NCBI GenBank assembly: GCA_905178155.1
Contig: CAJINV010000001.1
Span: 16,058,142-16,122,141 of the forward strand
DNA from: Amoebophrya sp. A120
Lineage: Eukaryota > Sar > Dinophyceae > Syndiniales > Amoebophryaceae
Length of the DNA stretch: 64,000 bases
Direction of reading: 5' to 3'
Positions 32,201-41,493 of the stretch are shown piece by piece. Below the pieces are notes generated by a model that searched no databases, was not told the DNA's origin, and was given only the letters and a program-made list of their open reading frames with translations. Within the stretch, counting starts at the first letter, position 1, and every line of letters starts with the position of its first letter. The position numbers were made by a program, and so were the translations under genes.

Positions 32201-32881
32201 TTTCTGGGCCCGGTCCTCGATGGCGTCGAGGTTGCGCTCCTGCATACCCTTCACCGCATTTCGGCCCGCCCCCGCGAAAATGTTCGTAGCACTGGTTTTA
32301 TTCGCGGCTGCTGCTCCCAGCATCACGGACTTGGTTTGTGTGAAGGCGGGATCTCCACCGTCCTTGTCCACAAGTCCCAGGTACTGTCGCTTGAAACTCG
32401 CGACTTCGTCTGCCACCTCGGGGTAAACCGCTTGAAAAATCTTCGCCCTTTCGGAAAGCGCGGTCTCCAGACGCGCATCTTCCCGCTCCAAGCACGCCGG
32501 CGCGCGCCGCGGCCGCGGCGGCTTGTCGTACGCATCGTCCCAACACGTTTCGTAGGCGTCGCTTTCGTAGTCCCGCGACTGGTTGCGGGCGACGCAGAGT
32601 TGCGTGCGCGCATCTAACTGCTCCGCAACCACCTCGCGCTGCAGCAGCAGCAACGACAGGGCGCCAGCGTTGGCCAAGTAAACTCTGCGGACGTACGCAA
32701 GTACCTCCTCCTTCTCCCACCGGTTCAGCTCCTTATTGGAGCTGATCTTCTTGTGAATTTTCCAATTTGTCCCGACCTCTTCGTACTCCCCCCGCGCCAG
32801 AGCCGCCTCGAGCACCCTGGGCGCTAGCTGCCGCTGATAACTCGTCACGTCGTCCATCGTTCGTGTGTTGTGTCGCTGCAA
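26255..32881 (-). CDS. Giant protein with degenerate beta-lactamase fold and allantoicase-like repeats
   Basis: Single exon of 2208 residues. Residues 1 to about 1040 are helical and unrecognised. Around 1060-1540 the layout follows the beta-lactamase/class C esterase family: VDGCVRNHGVPGISVSLLR, then ADTLFSLGSFSQLLAAAFF, then VRLRDLTGHAVLSAG, and finally FSNEGHCGLFLLCIQG ... GRGCVICCNAG. The catalytic S-x-x-K is S-F-S-Q (about residue 1171), so the lysine is lost and activity is doubtful. Residues about 1710-1870 resemble an allantoicase repeat (SWCTRRHNPAKFDYVRFDV, then FELRMFPDGGVARIALFAE), and a weaker second copy runs from about 1990 to the end. Allantoicase splits allantoate in purine breakdown; catalytic ability here is unknown. 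A GC-rich coding bias runs the whole length. Confidence 0.7.
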   Translation of the reverse strand: MQRHNTRTMDDVTSYQRQLAPRVLEAALARGEYEEVGTNWKIHKKISSNKELNRWEKEEVLAYVRRVYLANAGALSLLLLQREVVAEQLDARTQLCVARNQSRDYESDAYETCWDDAYDKPPRPRRAPACLEREDARLETALSERAKIFQAVYPEVADEVASFKRQYLGLVDKDGGDPAFTQTKSVMLGAAAANKTSATNIFAGAGRNAVKGMQERNLDAIEDRAQKASIRDMARRKVNRDRVFVSFRGAAGPLEAEPEYGLATAHAGKDKEVTEVSKVITKSALLPKFCANVDACVGDVTAVAKCLQGLHYCLHGTTPNLRGDQRKKAALRTRLPDLELADWWHLVDGRDPLPLHLYCVCLLLYHNKDLAELTFEVGNLHSREEALYVRNLIDSALALLPTGTSGTGNRASAANKPQVGGLGKLRGLASKAVAVKKAVPKVKLAVTCEHPRFLLDAVPAVADLLGRGNNTTTADSDVVVSVGLGSTDQFFAALARSQRRDPLFRVLRRTDEKRLRQGLQMQRVWLRSMVGEDLVATGTHFALCGFAVSQTLAGKMKSVAPGGPELFNPYLDAQSEERIASDVVVMLELVREVVAHVQAGLDGFCCYAQDYVRPGLCVWDVYSRYWQARTKWLDDPTEFTEAKQEALEVCYALLKSVTARSRNPFLWDGRLDVVRRHLKKIMFFAQMGEDEDAETDEEQGAEVQGITGPVERDGIGSNEVTREVLFLDENLQVESKDPRKAKTQLRYVEKEVRKSIREALQYLCYYTCFRDFTTLWFPEFVRPVWAQVNSDPIAVLRYYDLASLEKARMELWLEVHHGRLPRNTFLQMLFEEYRNLDRVSLITPYDPPAGTEDEGTPLPDLIDHATVLRFTSRTKPWYRVVLQLLVQLVCDKVCRNSVQEYLTIFLYDALFENADTFADPWDLVAKAWPGHYWTSVANPLAEQVWYMENVYLCAEYAEAMVFEGGRGSFRSEHDCLDFSRFLVVDEGITFDVLRRGFPFDEENVFDEQTRHELRGIGGLKPELQTRVRGLLQTALHERLQRLLTNLPFRWLRLQRAVDGCVRNHGVPGISVSLLRPLDAALDASPLDVGMMVRRKAPPRSAAASASIPDQVAFQSFADKAEPFRRHYVTTSNFIPTLPKVSFPERPVVAGKSGFLYHSARKHMRADTLFSLGSFSQLLAAAFFVEKQLSLDRRELPEKVAEQLESLFYEIKEKPLDESEEEEEPPPPPPRSLFELFANTPVNDILRAMRAPYVLPDLAGATGAGDQVRLRDLTGHAVLSAGPLVGRGLKDDKPSVLDIMRGKAPEELGYDKLAVAREPREAYEPTPAGALVLQYLLELFHSPDKTSMYDILRPWLAEPRNNVRELGFRVNKARMSDEVPTGPGVADENDDESDAIEPYAALGHPVDYDPSKPSTAKRLMLQYPELAGGAIATPLAFSRLLANMCNGFGNSIVDEKSAAISHEGARMLWDKLHFQETSEAMRQAGIDGATSGAVLLARGFDRVDNAKFVMQHFSNEGHCGLFLLCIQGPDSGRGCVICCNAGARLSCLVDVAATIVEEEHWVACATSVFSSKFGFAGRKQKEQAAAVEDHSAATSGNTTAAIAVESEGKTKEGSEETKKEKFSTDLDAMGAAVREEVFTFQKKFQQRFFGKLISKEVCPMKAKDFLRDERSKHDRGPRNQLIMMHASSSQQQDERSRTTGGEIFTNPASDLIIADATDVGTLGKVENLFSPFFPSVDYDSWCTRRHNPAKFDYVRFDVEGKDTLWNASTADTASWMFFLSTGFVKSGDLPERVFLCVFDHKKKEYVDLLPRALEPVANAQHWMRINGKILYNIAKQDCHEGSNRTKFELRMFPDGGVARIALFAEKDLVEIVLADKNGTKNSDWRNTAGVADVPAWKAFLQNPKATAYTEAEASPYSSAQDVRLLKDRLKVEQLEQEDEEPAVDITDSANAFRKRRTFVLNQQLLTANTLAQMNKRPPEQVADILVNVASSDLGALVLFPDFARQEIGKPVMQESSTALLSDNVPARYLPLVSYPKCPFTHERGILFPRQRNQAVGQGSVLVVVLARDRNNATDTVQPVTISRVELDFSHSFHDMAEFVEVFATDWTEGEDGKMKEKQMLERGLMLSQAASDAGNEGQGARLLQAGHFERLCEKRYAKSFAGSTMTFEGFSARRATHVAVRLWPCGALNCLRVLSPQKEFTHRVKPKKT

Positions 32882-34953
32882 CGCTTTGGAGAGGGAGCAG
32901 TGCAGGCAGCACAGGTCGACGTGACGCGAGCAACATTAGCAAGAACGAATCAACATAATCCGTCTGGCTTCTCTGCTTTTGTCATCCGATAGAATCGCGA
33001 GGAAATGAGTTGATGCTTTTCATGCTAGCATATCTGTTATCTTTAAGTTGAAATCAAGTCGGGGGCATTTCTTCATGCTGGCGAGCAGCTGGTACAACCT
33101 TGTGTAGTACCGAGCAAGTAACTACGCACATGATACAGAATAGGTCCACGCTTCTGGTTGAGAGGAGGTTAATATCAAATCTTCACAACTGAGGTCATTC
33201 CCCTGTTCACTTCCATCTGATGTAAAATCTGTGCAGCTGCTGCAAAACCAGAGACTAGCGCGAAGAGCGACGACGTAAAACGAAGGAGGACGAATAACGC
33301 GATTTCTGAACGATATAAAATGAGTACACGCCACGAGGCTCTTGACAGCAGTAGCACGATTTTTCAATATTTCAGCCCGCTAGGCGCAATGAATTTATGT
33401 GGACGACGAGAAGGCACGCAACAAAGAAACACAAGGAAACGAACGAAAAAATGATCCGGAAATCTCACACAACCAAGGCGAAGCAAAGGCCCCCGTTCAT
33501 GTGACAGTTCTATTTTCCCGCACCAACATGCTTCGACAATGATGCAAAAGCTTGACCATTTCATGCCTGCGATTCCTCGTCGCATCGAGGAGAACACTGA
33601 ATCCAATAACATGCTGAAGAACACGACTGACTTTTTCTAAACCACATGTATGTCAGTGTGGCGCTCAATCACTTAAAGTCATTCTCATCTCGTTCCTTAG
33701 CAACATTCTGGAGGTTGTACTTACCCCTAAATGGTTGTTCTCATACCGTCTCCCAGTACTTTCGCTGAGGAGGACTTTTGAGATGCAAATTATATTCGTT
33801 TGCGTATAGATATGTTTTTCGTGGTGGAACCCGGAAAACGCGGAGCCTTGATCTCCAGAGTCCGTGCTTTCTTCCTCGCCAGCAGGTCGGACTGAGCTTC
33901 TGCTTGGCGTGGACCTGACAAAAAGCATGGTGGTAGCGTTGCCAAAACGAGGTATAAACTAGTTTACTTTTCATGACTAAAAGTTTTTCCCTTGTTGCTA
34001 TAGGTTAAAAACTTTTTCATGCCTCAAATCAAAATCAAACCAAATGGCTTTCAAGTTGCCTAGTGCAACTCGAGACTCTACCCAGGGCTAGAAAGGAAGT
34101 CCCATAGAGAGTCACGGCAAGACAGTCATCGCTAGGGTCTTAGGGGCAGAATTCTTGGATATCTGTGCTACACCCCGACCGAAGCCTATATCTCTCTGCG
34201 AGTCAACAACGAACTCTCACAGCAATCAACAACGAGCATTCTACAGTAGTTCAAAACTTTTTGTGCGGGGCGACAAACTAAAACAAGCCTAAAAAAAGGT
34301 TCTTGTCTCTGCTTCTCGCTATGAGGCTGTCAAATAAACATAAATCGGCTAAAGAATTTTGTTGGTGCTATCGTAATAAATTCTCAATTATGCGTGTTCT
34401 GACGACGATGCTGTTGTCTATAAAAAAACTGCTTCTTCGCTTACAGCTCGCCGACTATTAGACTGATCACAAACCACGGACAACAATCAAGGCCTCGTTG
34501 GTCGTACAACTACTTCCCGGTGGCAATAACATGTACGAAATTTACATATCCACCTGATAGTACCCAAGTTTCCTTCTTTTTATTCATCTCGTCTTTTTCA
34601 ATTATCCACGGCGGCCGGCGTCCGAAAAGCAGCAAAGGGAGTGCGCTATCAACTGCAAACCAATCTATCTGTGTCTGGAAAATTGCAAAATTGTGTGTAG
34701 TGTTGTCATGCTAAGCACCTCGGAAGGGAGCTGAGCATTTGCCAATGCACGCACACCACCTCGGCGCTTGGAAAATGTCGCCAGACTCAGCTACCCTGCC
34801 GACTCATTACCGGTTTGTTGAGAGGCGAAATTCAAATTAACCTCACACAGGTTGGCTAATTTGTTTCTCATGCAAAAACACGATTTGCTCTCGTGTTAGA
34901 ATTGCAACTTGGATATTGCTCAAAGCTGCTCAGGCGAACTAAAAGTCCTTATT
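32882..34953. other. Longest gene-free stretch of the left half
   Basis: About 2 kb with only short frames. A minus-strand segment at about 33820-33915 (Ser/Glu/Gly-rich, preceded by a CAG) could be a stray exon. A TTGTCATGC word at 34706 recalls the introner bodies, but I found no inverted ends around it. No RNA gene recognised. Confidence 0.4.
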
Positions 34954-37900
34954 TCATGATGACCCTATTAGCAACGCAAGTCTAGTACTCTCGCACTTTT
35001 CCAGACTCAGAGATATCATTGCAGTCGATACGAAGTCATCGAAGTCCGTGTTAGAGCCAACGCGGAATTGACCCAGAGACTCACTCCTGTCGCTCTGGCT
35101 CTTCCCTTCTCCAAGTAACCGACTCGGAGCAAGCATCTCCTCCATCGTAGCATGGTGGAGCTGGTCCACCGTCGTCCACGCCTCTGCGTGATCACTCCCT
35201 CCCAGAACATGTGCCCGAGTCGCTCCTTCTTTGATTGGCAAATACACCGTCGTTGCGTCACGAGAGCCCTCTCCCATCCCCGTCCCGATTAGCACTGCTT
35301 TTGGTCCGTCCGGCAGTAGCGTGGCTTGGACCAGGCCTAGTTCGGCGTTGAAGCGCCGGTCAAGGCGGTCCTGTCTTAACATTTCTCGGGCTTTCTCCAT
35401 GGAAATATTTCCGTCCTCGACAAAGTCTTCGATTGTGAATTCAGGATCTCCCATGTTTCTCCACTTAGGGACATCCCCTTCTGCTGGGTCCTCATCATCC
35501 ATTATGTGACACAGAAAAAAACGCGCGCATCATTGTTGTATATGCACTAAAACATAAATATTTGTTCTGTCGAAAGTCAGTACGTATCATGGAGCCCAAA
35601 CCATGCCGCTTTGTTGAGATATGCAACTTGGAGGTGCGTCTCCCTCTCCTTGTAGTAGAGTAGTTGTAGTCTGTTCTTGCATTACAAGAGATGCGATAGG
35701 GTGCCTTACTTTTTTCTCTGAGATACAGGAAATGGAGTTTCATGGCAGGGGTCGCTAGACTCCACCGTCGATTGGCGCTAGCAAGATCTTGGTCAGTCAG
35801 CCATTTTCTCGTGAAGTCGTACACCGACTCCATTGACCCCCCGGCCACCAGCCGAATAAACTCTTGCACTTTTGCGTACGGAAAACGCAGCGTAGTTTTG
35901 TAATGGAGCTCCAATAAAGATCGCTCGGAAAGCTGCTGGCTTATACCTGCACCCACCTCGACGGCGTTCCTGCCGCCCATTTTGCGCCACAGCAACTTGA
36001 AAAACCGCTGCTCAACGGCCGCGCAGTGTCGCCTTTCTGGGCTGCCTTCGTCCGGGCCTCCAAAAGCTTCGCAAACACGGTCTAGGATGCGCGTCTGCAG
36101 CGTTTCGACGATAAAGGCCCATTCGTTCGCGGCAGTCGCATCGATAATGGCGTCTGTTCGAAACGCTATCAGGTTTACGACGCCACATGGGTAGATGAAC
36201 TGATCCTCTCCTTGCTTAAGCTTCGGCTCCGAGTCGTCGAATCGCTTTCCAAAGTACCTTTTGATAAGCGCTTGAATCAGGCCTTTGTACAGTGCTTCAT
36301 GGTCTTGAATCAGCGCAACAACGGGCAAAGGACCAGACTGGCCCTGCGGCGGAAAGTAAAAGCGAAACTTCGTATCAAAGCGAAAAGTGCCCGACCTTCA
36401 GAACAACAAAATAATTGTCGTGCAAAGTTCCGACTACGACCCAAACACACAATCCCCTTCGTCGTGCAAAATATAAATTTCTACATGGAAAACTCTGCAA
36501 CTACAAAAAAGAAACTTTTTGTGAAATCCGACGCGTTTTGTTTCAGAATCTATTCGAGTTTTCCAGCTCTAATCAATGGCATGACGTACACTGTGCTTGT
36601 GCGCACCACAGTTTCTCGCTATCATCGATTTAAAATTGGTGCTGCTGACCAAGAGTTTTCTGCAGAGAAACTTTGCTTTAGAAACATTCCCCCTTTCTTC
36701 TGGAAAGGCGCTTTTCTTCTTGATACTTCGCATGGGTGCGCAGAGCGAGGCCAACTGCGCGACTTACGGACTTCTCGGGGACTACGTCGCTGCTACTTGG
36801 CAGCTTCTGCAAAAACTCGTTATGGACGAGCGCTTCCACTGCGGTCGCGAGTGTGCCTCTGCCATTCGGGACCATTTCTTTTTGAAGCCGGAGCACAAAC
36901 TGCCCAATACTGTAGGGCCCTCGGGCTTCTGTCTGCAGGCGTGCGAGATACCGCGACTCTGCCCCGGTTCCGTCATCAGAGGCGGCATTTCCACGACCCA
37001 GAAAATGCTCAGGAAGGTCAGTCCCACTGCAGGTGTCCGGCGTCAATGCACAAAGTAGCGTCCATGGGGTTGTCCAAATTTCCGCACCGTCTCCTTTGAA
37101 GAATAACGGTAACTCGTCCGCCGACTTGGATTTGCCAAGCACCTTGTCATACACAGATGGCCACACAGTGAGTTTTTCTTTGAGCCCTAGTTGTTGCGGC
37201 GTGGGCGGGCTTCGCAAGATACGCAGCGACTCCAAACACGTGAGGCTTTCCTCAACCTTCTCCGCTAGCCCTTCGGCGGAGAGCTCGCGTTCCGGTTGCA
37301 CAACGTCCAACTTTTCCGGAGTAAATTCAAGCTGGAGGCAAGCGGGGGCGCGATAGGCAGTCTTCATCAGACGAAAGTCGGTCTTCATAAACCTTGCCGC
37401 CAGCTCGGTGTGTGCCATAGTGTTGGCGAATTGGTTGCTGTGAACGGTGACTGAAGGGAACTCTGCTCCACCCATGCCCTGCTCCAGCAATACCGGCCTC
37501 TGCGTCTGGGCTACTTTCTTCAGGTCAGCACGATCGTCCGGGCCCAAAAAGGATTCTTCGAGCGCATCGCCGTACGTCAGGTCCACTTGCGTTGGCAGCT
37601 GGAGTGCGGCTGGAACGCCATCTCGATCCGGAACGAAAGCACGACCAAACTCATGCAGAAACGAGCGCAGCAAGTTCAGCATGTGTGTTCGTGCGGCCTG
37701 CACAGCCGGCAGTGCGTCCTGCCTCAACTGTCGCAAAAATCGCGCTACCACCACTAGCATCACACGTCGACGGTGTAGGTCTTCCCAAAAAACGCCAAAC
37801 CGCCTCAGATTTCTGTATCCCACAGGAAAGAAAAAGGATAGTCATAGTGTCAGCGTATAATGCAAAAATAGTTTACCAATTCTCTAAGTACTTTTACACA

Positions 37901-40480
37901 CCCTGTGGGCTCGCCCTTTTCTATTTTTTATATTTTTGCACTAGGAAAAAGATATGCCAGCGTCTTCCTGTGTGATATCCTGCTAAGAGTACTGAGGCGT
38001 GCCTGCACTTCGTTCTTCGCGTCGATGAGCTGCGAGGCAACTGGAATCCGTGCGAGCTCCGTCATACCATGTTGCGTCTTCAGCGCGGGTCGAATGAGGC
38101 GGTTGAAAAGATCGACGATCTGGCTATTCACCGCACTTGCTCCCGTACTTCTTGAGGCCGGCTTCTTCTTCTTCGAGGATGCGCCGCGAGCATTTATTAT
38201 TTGTACGGGTCGCGTGGAGACCACCTCAGTGACTTTCTCCGCACTGAAACCGTTCAAGAATTCCGCTCTGCGGTCGAGGGCAGCAGAAATCGTGTGTCGA
38301 AGTCTGTTGTACTCGCCGCGCTTCTTGTTGGATGCGCTAAAGTTGACGACGAAGTACTCCGCTCCCCTGATTGCATCCCGCACCGCAACTTCTAGCTGCG
38401 CCAGCCCACGCATCCGGGCAACTAGTTTGGCGATCAGGGATTTTGAACTTACTAGAGTCGCGGACGGCGGCCCAGCTGCTGCCGGCGTGGAATCGGGCGC
38501 GGATGCAGTAATAAAAGCGATAGTTTTATTCTTCTTTGACAGCTTCTTGTTTTTAAAGTTCTCTTCAAAGCGGCTAAGCTCCTCTAGAACCTCGCCGAGC
38601 GTCCGCAGCTTTGTACCTATCAGCTTCGGCCCCTGAAGAAAGCCAGGGCCAGCCACGCAGTTTGTGAGCGTTTCATCGTCGATTGCGGTCCACTTCCCGA
38701 ATGCCAGGCCGCCGGTGTCGGAAGATACCCCGCCCATCGTGGCGGAAGGACTCGTCGCTCTGCGCTCTCGAGAGGAGGCGGGAACCCGCCCCCCTGTGTG
38801 GCGGGAGGACCCCCCACCGCCCCGCCGAGCGGCTGCGCCCGGTGCTCGATCCCGCGACCGTGTGGTTTGCGGCGTTTCCGCAGCTCCCGTGGGGCTCTGA
38901 CTTCGTGCAGACGATGAACTTCTGCTTCGGCTTCGCCGTCGCGCGTTACGGGTGGTGGTGCGACGCGCCTCGTCCGTCACCGAATGCAGCAGGTCCTCGA
39001 GCGCCTTAGCAACAAGGGGCTCGAGGCTGCGCGACACTTCCGAGTCGGAGACGTCTGCGCCCTGAAGTTCCGCGCCGTCGGAATCCGACTCCTCGGAGGC
39101 CGGCGCCGCCGCCTCGTCTTGTTGCCGCGCCGCCACCTCCGATTCCTCGTCCGGCCCTCGCACGTCCTTCCCCACGCGATCCGCTTCGCGAGCGGCGCCG
39201 CGCCCCAGGCTTCGCGAACGGCTTCGCGAACGGCTTCGCGAACGGCGCCGCGCCCCCGTGGCTGCAATCTTCCCCGCTGCCGCGTCCCAGGCTGCTTTCA
39301 GCTGCTTCATTTGGTGGGCGGCAATTCGTAGCGCGTAGTAGACCTCGGGGTTGACTGTGGCCCAGGCAGCAGGGTCTTCGTTCTGATTTCTCTCCACCAA
39401 GTCCCGCAGCACTTCGCCGCAGTTCGAGTAAAAGATCTCGGTCGGGGCTGCGGACAGCCGCGCGCCTCGAACTCTCTTAAGCAGCCTACCAGAAGACGCA
39501 GCGCACGAGGTTTGGTCCGGTTCCACAGAAACGCGCACCTCCTCTTCCTCCTCTGCGGACTCGACGATCGTGCGCACGAAAGCGACTGAACTTGCGGGCC
39601 CGGGCTCCTGAAGCAGAAAGCCCGATGCCAACTGGTCGGCGAGCCAATTTCCAAACATGAACGGGCCTTGCAACAGAGTCAGAGGAAGAGTGTCACCTGT
39701 CAGTCTTGCTGCCGAAGTATCTCTGTTCCATGACGACGCACTGCGCACGTGTACCGCCCGAATTCTGGGAATAAATTCAAATGCGGACAACTCTTCTTCG
39801 ATACCTTGCATGAGCTGAATGTCTTCATGGCTTAAAATGGATCCCAGCAACCCAGATTGCGCGCGGTCCGAATGATCTGTGCCCACGCTCCCGTTCTGGT
39901 ACGCTTGCCAGGCTTGCAAAAAGTAAAGAGAATCTGTGTAGAGAACGAGCTCGTGAAGCGTTACGACTCCCAAGTTGGCACGAACCGCGCGCAGACCTGC
40001 TAGCACCGCTTCGCCCTCTGCCACTGCAGTTAGCACGGAGTGCTTCTTCCCTTCTTGTGTGGCCGTCGCGTCCGCAAGTAGGTGTGTCGCAGAAGCAAGC
40101 AAGCTGGAGGGCTCCGCCTGCATCACCACGGGCAGCTCGGCAGAGTATGCGTTTCCTTTCCAGGCCACCAGCCCCAGCTGCCCCTCGTATACTTGCCCGG
40201 TGCCTACTTTCAGCACATTTCGCTTATCGCGAACGCTCGCATCGGTGAAGAGATGCACCACGAGCTCGGGCACGCCTTCCGGGATTGCGTAGCTCTGGGC
40301 GGTTGCGGACCCAGTCGGAGCGGACGAGAGCTGCGCCTCTGCTTTGTAAACACGGGTATCTCGCTGCAGGCCGGGTAGAAAAAACTCCACGCTGGACGGC
40401 GTGCCCCAGGCTTCACTGACAGCTGCGAAAAAGATCGCACAAAACAACATCGGACGGTAAGGTGGTACCAACAAAATCAT
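34954..40480 (-). CDS. Secreted RNase H-like protein with RS-type low-complexity region
   Basis: Four exons: 40480-37993, 37780-36768, 36343-35710, 35480-34954. Donors are GTACTC, GTAAGT and GTAAGG. All phases close and give 1553 residues; exons 2-4 lack ATG starts, which supports joining them. Residues 1-26 are hydrophobic and look like a signal peptide (MLFCAIFFAAVSEAWG). An RNase H fold follows, with the acidic set spaced as in type I enzymes: FTDAS (about 79), AEGEAVLAG (about 157), LYTDS (about 184) and NWLADQLA (about 285). Residues about 405-580 are charged, with two Arg-Ser tracts. The remaining 900 residues are helical and unrecognised. RNase H removes RNA from RNA-DNA hybrids. The secretion signal is odd for that role. 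No reverse-transcriptase motifs were seen. Confidence 0.65.
39209..39246 (-). repeat. 12-bp tandem repeat encoding Arg-Ser
   Basis: Three near-perfect copies of TTCGCGAACGGC on the plus strand, read on the minus strand as Arg-Ser dipeptides inside the RNase H-like gene. A likely slippage-prone expansion. Confidence 0.8.
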
Positions 40481-41493
40481 TTGTCGTGACAGTAAGCCGT
40501 CACAAGCGGTAAACAGGAAAGGCGGTCAAGCAATTTTGCAGCGACTAGTTAGGTGTATAAGACACGAAGTAAGAAATAGCGATGATTGGTAGAATATTAC
40601 CGGCGTTGAGCCTTTGACTTTTGTTGTGATGTCCGATAGCAGGTAAAAGCGATGTTTTCCAATTAATATATCGGGGAAGATAGAGTAAGACGAACGGAGA
40701 CGAGACTTTCAGAAATCGAAATAGATGAAAGAAATGCGCAAAACTAGAAACACTTGTAGCTTAGGGTTAGGATCGAGCTTTGATAAAACTTTAGAACATT
40801 GATTTATTACTGAACTTTTAACGTTGATGCGTTTATTTCGTGCAGCACCTTATTGCCCGAAAGAAACAAAAGCCTGCAAGTGGAGTGGTAAAAAACCGAC
40901 ATTTAAACAATTTTGCACTGAAAGTGTTGGCTATGTGCTCACTTTGCGCATGTAATAACTACCGATAGTAGAGTTCTACTCTTGGTGATTGGTTTTACGA
41001 CGACAGAGAAGATTTGCGATCTTGCAATGATGATCATTTTCATTTATTACTATTCATGATCCGAGCGCCCGTCTGCGTGATGCCTTCATTTTCTCTGTTT
41101 GCAACCTACGGTGAGCGCTTGATGTTGCAGATCGCGTTTTCAAATCAGCGCAGCCTTACGAAGCACAAAAACGGGCTGACATCTTCGGAGATACCTACTT
41201 GGATTTTCACATTTCCTTGCATATAGCGCTCTGGATCATTTCGCTTGTTGAGCTTTCTTTTTCTGAACAGGTTTGAGTTGAGACCACAGATACTAAGTAA
41301 AACGCTCACCATATTGTCGATAAAACAACAGGTCGGGCGTATCAGGTCGCGGTAACATCATCGCCAGCAAGTCGTGTCTTTATCCTCTACTGCCAACTTC
41401 GTTGAGGTGTAGAGTGGGATTGTTATTTCCATTTCGCGTCTACAGTTTTTTCTCTTCTTTATTCCCAAAAATTATTCGAGTTTTCTGGTGCAT
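40481..41493. other. Intergenic, AT-richer, nothing recognised
   Basis: No sustained frame, repeat or RNA gene. It should contain the promoter of the RNase H-like gene and the 3' end of the LCMT-kelch gene. Confidence 0.45.

Noticed and set aside
37928-40480. RNase H-like frame as a retrotransposon polyprotein
   Set aside because: No reverse transcriptase, integrase, gag-type zinc knuckle or terminal repeats were seen, and the gene has spliced downstream exons.
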